Below, piece by piece: positions 1 through 5,356 of a DNA stretch of 6,323 nt; position 1 is the stretch's first letter; the number at the start of each line of letters is the position of its first letter. A model generated the notes under the pieces. The model saw only the letters and a program-made list of their open reading frames with translations. It was not told the origin of the DNA and did no database searches. This stretch comes from Actinomycetes bacterium (GTDB lineage Bacteria; Actinomycetota; Thermoleophilia; Solirubrobacterales; Solirubrobacteraceae). The stretch spans positions 1 through 6,323 of the forward strand of contig JAEXXR010000678.1 in the NCBI GenBank assembly GCA_023405705.1, written 5' to 3'. The position numbers and the translations under genes were made by a program.

Positions 1-27
1 CGCCCGCGCCGCTCGCGCCTGCGCCGC

Positions 28-804
28 TCACGACCCGCCCGCGGCCGCGCCGTGCGCCGCGGGGTAGCGGGTCGCCAGCGACGGGTCGTGGTCGGCGAGG
101 ACGACGTCGCACTCGCGCTTCCAGCGCTTGATCTGGCGGCGGCATTCGGCGACGTGCTCGGCGATGCCGATTGGGATCTCGGCGTCGACGTTCTCCTGCA
201 GGAAGGCGGTCTCGAGGATGCCGACGACCCCTTCGTCGCGCGTCCGCACTCTCACGCCCGCGGAGCCGGGGTGGTGGCCGCCGGTCGTCTCGAAGACGAC
301 GCCGGGGACGACCTCGGTCGGTGCGTCGACGACGCGCAGGCGGCCGTCGATCGCCAGCTCGCGCAGGTGGGCCCACGAGCGGGCGGTGAAGAAGAACTCG
401 GTCGGCGGGTGGCCGGGCGGGTCGCACAGCAGCTCGGTCATGCCGGCCTGCGACAGCCACACCTCGGCGCGCGGCAGCAGCTCCGGCACGATCCCGCCCG
501 AGTGGTAGGTGACCGGCTGGGTGATGCAGCACCAGTCGATCTGCGCGGGCGCCACCCCGTGAGCCGCGAGCACGTCGGCGAGCGGCCGGACGTCGCGGTA
601 GACGCCGGTGCCGCGCAGCGCCTCCAGGTCGTCGGCGTCGGGCGGGAGGCCGCTGTCGACCAGGCCGACCCTCCCGTCCTCGGAGCGGACGATCCAGACG
701 TAGAACCAGAGGTCGATCACGCGGTCGTCGTCGCGGCCGAAGAAGCACTTCGAGGTCGGCACTTCGTGGACGGCGACCGGGCAGGCGGTCAGCGCGTGGT
801 GCAT
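28..804 (-). CDS. Metallo-beta-lactamase-fold protein, AHL-lactonase-like, with a degraded metal motif
   Basis: Predicted 258-residue cytoplasmic protein with no signal peptide or membrane segment. The length and order of elements fit the MBL superfamily, especially the N-acyl-homoserine lactonase-like branch: an early strand ending in LVDSGLP (about residues 48-54), the first metal-motif region at 94-104 (ITQPVTYHSGG), a second histidine region TTGGHHPG at 173-180, an acidic position at E198, and a last histidine in LADHDP (H239). The usual HxHxDH reads QPVTYH, so two histidines and the aspartate are missing while H101, H177 and H239 remain. Fold assignment is good, but lactonase activity is doubtful. 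The ATG at 804 is chosen because it is the only ATG/GTG near the start of homology; the frame stays open upstream, and a TTG lies 12 codons earlier. The Shine-Dalgarno is weak (AGGG about 9 nt upstream). It is transcribed divergently from the transport operon and may share its regulation. One AGA was seen among roughly 20 Arg codons. Confidence 0.82.
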   Translation of the reverse strand: MHHALTACPVAVHEVPTSKCFFGRDDDRVIDLWFYVWIVRSEDGRVGLVDSGLPPDADDLEALRGTGVYRDVRPLADVLAAHGVAPAQIDWCCITQPVTYHSGGIVPELLPRAEVWLSQAGMTELLCDPPGHPPTEFFFTARSWAHLRELAIDGRLRVVDAPTEVVPGVVFETTGGHHPGSAGVRVRTRDEGVVGILETAFLQENVDAEIPIGIAEHVAECRRQIKRWKRECDVVLADHDPSLATRYPAAHGAAAGGS

Positions 805-843
805 GGCGGCGACCCTATCTCGACATCCCGTTCCGTTCAAGTA

Positions 844-872
844 TGAGTACCGGCGTTCCGGAGTGAGAACAA
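844..872 (-). promoter_or_regulatory. Weak candidate leftward promoter for the MBL gene
   Basis: On the minus strand TTGTTC (plus positions 867-872) is separated by 17 bp from TACTCA (plus positions 844-849), about 40 bp before the ATG at 804. Match to sigma-70 consensus is poor (3/6 and 2/6), so the placement rests mostly on spacing and on there being no better pair. The -35 lies in the loop of the inverted repeat at 855-885, so a protein bound there could affect this promoter. Confidence 0.22.
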
Positions 873-885
873 TTTTGCTCCGAAC
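855..885. repeat. Bulged inverted repeat, possible operator between the divergent genes
   Basis: The left arm GTTCCGGAG (855-863) is complementary to the right arm CTCCGAAC (878-885), with one extra base in the left arm and a 14-bp AT-richer centre. It ends 2 bp before the rightward -35 box and covers the weak leftward -35. The position suits a regulator controlling both directions. No downstream U-tract exists, so it is not a terminator. The binding protein is unknown; no regulator gene is in the window. Confidence 0.4.
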
Positions 886-887
886 CC

Positions 888-917
888 TTGACGTGTGACG
901 GGTGTCACCGTAACAAT
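888..917 (+). promoter_or_regulatory. Candidate sigma-70-type promoter of the transport/catabolic operon
   Basis: TTGACG at 888-893 matches the -35 consensus at five of six positions. AACAAT at 912-917, 18 bp downstream, matches the -10 consensus at four of six; the register TAACAA at 911-916 gives 17 bp but a poorer match. Transcription would start near 923-925, leaving a leader of about 80 nt before the ATG at 1005. It lies in the only AT-enriched stretch of the window. The spacer carries an inverted repeat (891-911), which suggests control by a repressor or activator. Confidence 0.55.
891..911. repeat. Inverted repeat in the promoter spacer, probable operator
   Basis: The core is GTGAC-GGGT-GTCAC (895-908). 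Allowing one bulged base (T894) the arms extend to ACG/CGT, giving eight pairs between 891-899 and 904-911. It sits exactly between the -35 (888-893) and -10 (912-917) elements of the rightward promoter, a usual place for a repressor operator. The bulge leaves only the 5-bp core strictly symmetric, so chance similarity is possible. Confidence 0.42.
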
Positions 918-920
918 ACG

Positions 921-957
921 CATACAGGAACTCTGATTCATGTATGTGAATTGAATC
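921..957. repeat. AT-rich cluster of short inverted repeats at the probable transcription start
   Basis: CATACA (921-926) pairs with TGTATG (941-946). GATTCA (935-940) pairs with TGAATC (952-957), and ATTCA (936-940) also pairs with TGAAT (947-951). These overlapping 5-6-bp arms lie around and just after the predicted transcription start. They could be overlapping half-sites for a regulator or a coincidence of low-complexity AT-rich promoter DNA. Confidence 0.25.
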
Positions 958-985
958 CTGTGGCCCCGGAGGAGCGTCGAGGACC

Positions 986-995
986 AAGGAAAGGG
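986..995 (+). promoter_or_regulatory. Ribosome binding site for the solute-binding protein gene
   Basis: The purine run AAGGAAAGGG ends 9 nt before the ATG at 1005. A second purine block, GGAGGAG (968-974), lies further upstream and is too far to serve this start. An in-frame TGA at 999-1001, directly before GGG-ATG, rules out any start upstream of 1005. Confidence 0.65.
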
Positions 996-1004
996 ATGTG
1001 AGGG

Positions 1005-2420
1005 ATGCACGAAGATCTGGATTCCGGCGCGCCTGAGCGCGACGACGAGAACGGCCTGAGCGGCTTGAAGGTCTCGCGCGCATCGCTGCTGAAGGGCGCG
1101 ATGGCGGCCGGCGCCGCGATTCCGGCGATGGGTCTGCTGTCCGCCTGCGGCAGCAGCGACGACGACGGCGGCTCGACCGGCACCAGCGGCGGCGACGGCG
1201 GCTCCGGCGAGGCCTACGCGGGCGCGCTCGCGATGACCGCCTGGGAGGCCTATCCCGACCAGATCAGAGAGAACCTCGCCGCCTTCACGAGACAGTACGG
1301 GAACAGAGTCGACCTGACCCTGATCCCGAACATCGGCTACGGGCCGGCGATCCAGACGCGCCTGCAGGGCGGTCAGGAGATCGACGCGTACTACAACTTC
1401 GCGTACAACTCGACGAAGTTCGTCGACGCCGGCTGGGCGAAGGAGCTGAACGACCTCCCGGGCGTCGACGACATGCTCGCCGACATGTTCGAGACCTCCG
1501 CCGCGCGGCACAAGCTGCCCGACGGCCGGATCGTCTCGGTCCCGTACTTCTCCGCCGTGCACCTGCTGATGTACAACGAGGCGCAGCTGAGAAGAGCCGG
1601 CTTCGCGAGACCGCCGCAGTCGTACAGCGAGATCTACGACCAGTGCGAGAAGCTGAAGGCCGACGGCGTCCGCGCCCCGTACGCGGCCTACTGGACCAAG
1701 CAGTTCTCGGAGGAGTACTTCATCCTCTACCTCGTCGCCGAGGGCATCGTCCCGTTCGACGAGGAGGGCAACCCGACCTTCCAGGACGACCCCAAGACCG
1801 AGGGCGTCCTCGACTGGTGGACGTCGATGTACCAGGACGGCCTCACGGCCAGATCGATCCTGACCGACGACCCCGGCAAGCACGTCGCCGCGATGGCGCA
1901 GGGCACGAGCAGCTTCTTCACCCTGCACCACTACTTCCTGAAGGAGATCCGCAACGCCAGAGGCCCGGCGTCGAGAGACGTCGTGCTCGACTACCGGATA
2001 CCGGGCGAGAGCGGCGAGTCGCTGCAGATCGGCGAGGTCGTCCAGATGGGCGCCAGCGCCGACGGCGGCCGCGCGGACAGCGCCTGGGAGCTGCTCAAGT
2101 TCTACGGCTGGAAGGACAAGGACGGCCGCTACGGCACGTTCATCTCCTGGGCCGAGTCGGCCGCGCTGCTCGGTCCCTACCCGGGCCTCTTCCAGGACCC
2201 GCAGTTCAGAAGAGCGTTCCCCGACTACTACGACCTCGGCGAGCTGGAGACGGCCTTCAAGGAGTCCCAGGTCGTCCCGGCCCGCGTGCTGCCGTGGTAC
2301 TCGTCGTTCCAGACGAAGGTCGGCGACCGCATCCAGGCGATGCTGCTCGGTCAGGCGAGCGTGCAGGACACGATCTCGTCGCTCGCCGACGACGCGAAGA
2401 ACTTTGCCGCCGCAGGCTGA
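1005..2420 (+). CDS. ABC transporter extracellular solute-binding lipoprotein (family 1, sugar type)
   Basis: A 471-residue solute receptor for the importer encoded by the next two genes, expected on the outer face of the cytoplasmic membrane. It begins with an acidic 20-residue tail, then a signal peptide: basic KVSRASLLKG (22-31), a hydrophobic stretch, and a lipobox LSAC with the lipidated cysteine at C48. A Gly/Ser/Asp-rich tether follows (49-69). The mature domain (about 74-471) has the pattern of CUT1-type carbohydrate-binding proteins, including aromatic-rich segments such as DAYYNFAYN and DWWTSMYQDG. The signal resembles a Tat motif with the second arginine replaced by alanine (SRASLLK). 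The start is fixed by an in-frame TGA at 999-1001 and a good RBS. The 3' end overlaps the next gene by 17 nt. Arginine codons are odd: by hand count 11 of 23 are AGA. The ligand cannot be read from sequence; the neighbours suggest a lactone or amino-sugar-acid compound. Confidence 0.93.
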   Translation: MHEDLDSGAPERDDENGLSGLKVSRASLLKGAMAAGAAIPAMGLLSACGSSDDDGGSTGTSGGDGGSGEAYAGALAMTAWEAYPDQIRENLAAFTRQYGNRVDLTLIPNIGYGPAIQTRLQGGQEIDAYYNFAYNSTKFVDAGWAKELNDLPGVDDMLADMFETSAARHKLPDGRIVSVPYFSAVHLLMYNEAQLRRAGFARPPQSYSEIYDQCEKLKADGVRAPYAAYWTKQFSEEYFILYLVAEGIVPFDEEGNPTFQDDPKTEGVLDWWTSMYQDGLTARSILTDDPGKHVAAMAQGTSSFFTLHHYFLKEIRNARGPASRDVVLDYRIPGESGESLQIGEVVQMGASADGGRADSAWELLKFYGWKDKDGRYGTFISWAESAALLGPYPGLFQDPQFRRAFPDYYDLGELETAFKESQVVPARVLPWYSSFQTKVGDRIQAMLLGQASVQDTISSLADDAKNFAAAG

Positions 2421-3396
2421 CACCGCCGCGGCGAGCAGCCGCACTCCCACCGCCGCCTCTCCCCGGTCGCCGAGACCGGCGCGGTCGCGGGCGCGCAAGC
2501 GCTCGCGCCGCGCCGCGGCGGACCGGCGCTTCGGCCTCTACCTGGCGCTGCCCGCGCTGGTGGTGGTGCTCGGCCTGATCGCCTGGCCGGCGATCCAGAC
2601 GCTGATCTACTCGTTCCAGAGAGTCGCCCTCAACGGCGACACGAGATGGGTCGGCCTCAGAAACTTCCAGCTCCTCTTCGAGAACCCGGACTTCATCCAC
2701 TCGCTGTGGCTGACCGCCCTCTACGCGGTCATGTTCCTGATCGTCTCGACGGGGCTCGGCCTCGCCTTCGCGCTGCTGCTCAACGAGCAGTTCCGCGGCC
2801 GCTTCCTCGCACGCACGCTGCTGATCGTCCCGTGGGCCTGCCCGTGGGTGATCGCCGGCATCATCTGGAAGTGGTTCGCCGACGGCGACGTCGGCGCGCT
2901 CAACGGCGCGCTCTACCAGTTCGGCGTCATCGACGAGTACAAGTCGTGGCTGTCGAGCGACACCGGCGCGCTGATCATCAGCGTGCTCGCGGCCGCGTGG
3001 CGGCAGGCGTCGTTCGCGGCGCTGCTGTTCCTCGCCGGCCTGCAGACGATCCCGCACGAGCTGCCGGAGGCCGCGAAGGTCGACGGCGCGACGGCGTGGC
3101 AGCGCTTCCGCCTGATCACGCTGCCGTGGCTGAAGCCGGTGATCGTCGTCGTGATCGTCATCAACGTGATCTTCGGCTTCATGCAGTTCGACGTCATCTG
3201 GGCGCTGACCCAGGGCGGTCCGGGCGACGCCACGCAGGTGCTCTCGATCTTCCTGTACCAGCAGCTGTTCGTGTACACGAACGTCGGCATGGGCTCGGCC
3301 GTGGCGGTCGTGCTCGGGCTGGTCGCGCTCGGGATCGGCCTGCTGTTCGTGAAGCTGCTCTACCGCTCCGGCGACGTGACGGAGGGAGTCTCTTGA
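2404..3396 (+). CDS. ABC sugar transporter permease, MalF/UgpA-like
   Basis: A 330-residue inner-membrane subunit of a binding-protein-dependent importer (CUT1 type). After an Arg/Ser/Pro-rich basic cytoplasmic tail (about 1-43) six membrane segments are visible near 46-70, 101-126, 138-158, 188-213, 245-268 and 294-318. The cytoplasmic EAA loop that contacts the ATPase is present: EAAKVDG (222-228) followed by ITLP (238-241). Length is normal for the family. The start is taken as TTG at 2404 because no ATG or GTG precedes the first membrane segment in this frame and no better start lies upstream. It has no convincing Shine-Dalgarno and lies inside the end of the solute-binding protein gene (17-nt overlap), so initiation probably depends on translational coupling. 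Its stop overlaps the next permease start (TTGA, 4 nt). Four of 21 Arg codons are AGA. Confidence 0.93.
   Translation: MPPQADTAAASSRTPTAASPRSPRPARSRARKRSRRAAADRRFGLYLALPALVVVLGLIAWPAIQTLIYSFQRVALNGDTRWVGLRNFQLLFENPDFIHSLWLTALYAVMFLIVSTGLGLAFALLLNEQFRGRFLARTLLIVPWACPWVIAGIIWKWFADGDVGALNGALYQFGVIDEYKSWLSSDTGALIISVLAAAWRQASFAALLFLAGLQTIPHELPEAAKVDGATAWQRFRLITLPWLKPVIVVVIVINVIFGFMQFDVIWALTQGGPGDATQVLSIFLYQQLFVYTNVGMGSAVAVVLGLVALGIGLLFVKLLYRSGDVTEGVS
3381..3388 (+). promoter_or_regulatory. Strong ribosome binding site that fixes the TTG start of the second permease
   Basis: GGAGGGAG at 3381-3388 lies a few nucleotides before TTG at 3393, with 7 nt between GGAGG and the start. This is the best Shine-Dalgarno in the operon and decides for 3393, although the frame is open far upstream through the preceding gene. 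Confidence 0.75.
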
Positions 3397-4343
3397 GCGC
3401 CACCACGGTCTCCGCGCCGCGCGCACCGCGCGGCGCCGGGAGCGCCCGCAGAGGCCGCAAGGCGAGACGGCGCCCGCTGCGCCAGACGCTGATCTACGTC
3501 GCGGTCCTGCTGTTCTCGATCTGGATCCTGTTCCCGCTGTACTTCACGGTGACGAGCAGCTTCATGACTCCGGCGGAGGTCGGCAGAGTGCCGTTCCACT
3601 GGGTGCCGGAGAAGCCGACGCTGGCGAACTACTCGGCGATCCTGCGCGGCGACTCGACGCCGTTCAGCGACGACGCCGGCGCCGGCGTGACGGCGTCGAG
3701 CACCAACGCGGTCGAGCGGCTGATGCCGGCGATGGGCCGCAGCGTCGTCGTCGGCCTGATCGTCGTCTTCATCAACCTCGTGGTCGGAGGCGCGGCGGCG
3801 TACGCCTTCTCGCGCTACCCCTTCCGCGGGGCGAAGATCGCCTACCTCGGCCTGCTCGCCTCGCGCGTGGTGCCGGCGATCGCGATCGTCTCGCCGTTCT
3901 TCGTCTTCTTCCGCAAGACGGAGCTGTTGAACACCGCCCCGGCGCTGATCATCTCCTACCTCGTCTTCACGCTGCCGTTGGCGATCTGGCTGTTGAAGAG
4001 CTACTTCGACAGCGTGCCGAAGGAGCTGGAGGAGGCGGCGATGCTCGACGGCGCCTCGCGCCTGAAGTGCCTGATCTCGATCGTCCTTCCGCTCGCGCGG
4101 CCGGGCCTGATCGCGGCCGGCCTGCTCGTCTTCCTGGAGGCGTGGAGCGAGTTCTTCTACGCGCTCGTGCTGACCAACGAGCTGACCGCGCCGCCGGTCG
4201 TCGCGGGCCTGCAGAACCTGCAGCAGTTCTCGTGGACGACGCTCGCGGCGGCGTCGATCTTCAGCCTCGTGCCGCCGGTCCTGATCGCCGTCCTGTTCCA
4301 GCGCTACATCGTCAGCGGGCTCGCCCGCGGGAGCGTCCGATGA
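3393..4343 (+). CDS. ABC sugar transporter permease, MalG/UgpE-like
   Basis: A 316-residue partner permease of the same importer. A short basic tail (about 1-31, many Arg/Lys) precedes the first membrane segment (about 33-56). An external loop of about 60 residues follows, containing HWVPEKPTLANYSAIL and a polar stretch with DSTPFSDDAGAG. Further membrane segments lie near 116-139, 148-173, 183-204, 236-260 and 282-303. The EAA loop reads EEAAMLDG (213-220) followed by IVLP (230-233). The C-terminus YIVSGLARGSVR is the usual MalG-type ending. The start is TTG at 3393, supported by a strong RBS and a 4-nt overlap with the previous stop. The frame is open upstream to 2646, but that extension lies within the MalF-like gene and has no permease homology. 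Three of 22 Arg codons are AGA. Confidence 0.93.
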   Translation: MSATTVSAPRAPRGAGSARRGRKARRRPLRQTLIYVAVLLFSIWILFPLYFTVTSSFMTPAEVGRVPFHWVPEKPTLANYSAILRGDSTPFSDDAGAGVTASSTNAVERLMPAMGRSVVVGLIVVFINLVVGGAAAYAFSRYPFRGAKIAYLGLLASRVVPAIAIVSPFFVFFRKTELLNTAPALIISYLVFTLPLAIWLLKSYFDSVPKELEEAAMLDGASRLKCLISIVLPLARPGLIAAGLLVFLEAWSEFFYALVLTNELTAPPVVAGLQNLQQFSWTTLAAASIFSLVPPVLIAVLFQRYIVSGLARGSVR

Positions 4344-5356
4344 CACCGTCAGAGAAGGTCCTCACCGTCCGCGGCGCGATCGCGCCGGAGCAGATGGGGA
4401 TCACGCTCAGCCACGACCACCTGCTCGTCGACGGGTGGGGGATCCGCGAGCTGTACGACGCGATCCTCGACGACGAGGAGCTGGCGGTCGCGGAGGCGAT
4501 CCGCTACCGCGAGGCCGGCGGCGGGACGATCTGCGACCCGACCAACATCGGGCTCAGACGCGACCCGGCCGCGCTGCGGCGGATCAGCGAGCGCTCCGGC
4601 GTCCACGTCGTGATGGGCGCCGGCTGGTACCGCGAGCGGGTCTACCCCGACTACGTGCACGAGGAGCTGCCGAACCAGCTCGCCGACCGGCTCGTCGACG
4701 AGCTGGTGCACGGCGCCGAGGGGACCGGGGTGCGGCCCGGCTTCATCGGCGAGATCGGGACCGAGCGCCACCACGTGACGCCGCCGCAGGAGCGCGTCTT
4801 CCGCGCCGCCGCGCGGGCCCACGTGCGCACCGGCGTGCCGATCATGACCCACACGACCCACTGGGGCGAGCTGGCGATCGAGCAGATCGACCTGCTCGGC
4901 GAGGAGGGCGTGCACCCGAGCAGAATCGTCATCTCCCACCTCGGAGACCGGCCCGGCATCCGCCATTGGCTGCCGATTGCCGCGAAGGGGGCGTGGCTCG
5001 ACGTCGACAACCTCGCCTTCATCGGCGGCTACGCGCCGCTGTCGGTCCGCGCCGACAACGTCGCGGGGCTGTGCGCGGAGGGCCTGGCGGGGCAGATCAT
5101 GCTCTCCAACGACATCTGCGAGCTCGGCCAGCTCGCCTTCTACGGCGGCTGCGGCTACGACAACGTCATCACCGGCTTCGTGCCGATGCTGCGCGAGCGC
5201 GGCGTCAGCGACGACGACATCCACACGATGATGGTCGTCAACCCCTCGAAGGCGTTCGCGTGGGACCTGTCGCGCGTCGAGGCGCTGGCGGGCGGTGCGA
5301 TCGACGACGCGCCGGCGTGGGCGCCGGTGGACGACGCCGCCGAGGCGGCCGCGTGA
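4340..5356 (+). CDS. Phosphotriesterase-family amidohydrolase (probable lactonase or esterase)
   Basis: A predicted 338-residue cytoplasmic metal hydrolase of the PTE family (amidohydrolase superfamily, TIM barrel; COG1735). All expected metal ligands are visible: H25 and H27 in SHDHLL, a bridging E138 in FIGEIGTE, H171 in IMTHTTH, H200 in VISHLGDR, and the general-base aspartate D258 in LSNDIC. The bridging residue is Glu rather than the carboxylated Lys of the organophosphate-degrading enzyme, as in E. coli Php and other non-phosphotriesterase members. Family members with known activity include sugar-lactone and acyl-homoserine lactonases, so a carboxyl ester or lactone is a likelier substrate than a phosphotriester; this is inference. 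The C-terminus ends in an Asp/Ala-rich tail. ATG 4340 overlaps the permease stop (ATGA) and has GGGAG at 4329-4333. The stop overlaps the next start (GTGA), implying coupled synthesis with the PLP enzyme. Confidence 0.9.
   Translation: MTPSEKVLTVRGAIAPEQMGITLSHDHLLVDGWGIRELYDAILDDEELAVAEAIRYREAGGGTICDPTNIGLRRDPAALRRISERSGVHVVMGAGWYRERVYPDYVHEELPNQLADRLVDELVHGAEGTGVRPGFIGEIGTERHHVTPPQERVFRAAARAHVRTGVPIMTHTTHWGELAIEQIDLLGEEGVHPSRIVISHLGDRPGIRHWLPIAAKGAWLDVDNLAFIGGYAPLSVRADNVAGLCAEGLAGQIMLSNDICELGQLAFYGGCGYDNVITGFVPMLRERGVSDDDIHTMMVVNPSKAFAWDLSRVEALAGGAIDDAPAWAPVDDAAEAAA

Noticed and set aside
1..27. Another gene or terminator downstream of the MBL gene
   Set aside because: Only 27 GC-rich bases are available, with no hairpin plus U-tract and no start signal that can be judged.
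52..846. Rightward open frame opposite the MBL gene
   Set aside because: The product is Asp/Val/Arg/Gly-rich with no motif, while the minus strand encodes a coherent MBL-fold protein over the same stretch.
921..957. H-type RNA pseudoknot built from CATACA/TGTATG and GATTCA/TGAATC as a leader riboswitch
   Set aside because: The geometry is possible, but the predicted transcription start (about 923-925) falls inside the first arm, so that arm would not be fully transcribed; the arms are also short and AT-rich.
996..1001. Start-stop mini-ORF ATG-TGA directly before the solute-binding protein start
   Set aside because: The purine run abuts this ATG with no spacing, so it is unlikely to initiate; it is probably a chance product of the RBS sequence.
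805..1083. N-terminal extension of the MBL frame up to 1083
   Set aside because: The extension crosses the promoter region and the start of the divergent gene, is Arg/Ser-rich without homology, and the ATG at 804 starts right before the conserved part.
837..2498. Long leftward open frames opposite the solute-binding protein, permeases, hydrolase and PLP gene (for example 837-2498, 2257-3426, 3360-4346, 4349-5224, 5155-6318)
   Set aside because: Their translations are low-complexity Arg/Val/Asp/Glu-rich with no recognisable domain; they mirror GC-rich coding DNA on the plus strand, whose frames carry clear family motifs.
4340..5356. Organophosphate-degrading phosphotriesterase
   Set aside because: The metal-bridging residue is Glu (E138), not the carboxylated Lys of the known phosphotriesterase, and the operon context is sugar-type transport.
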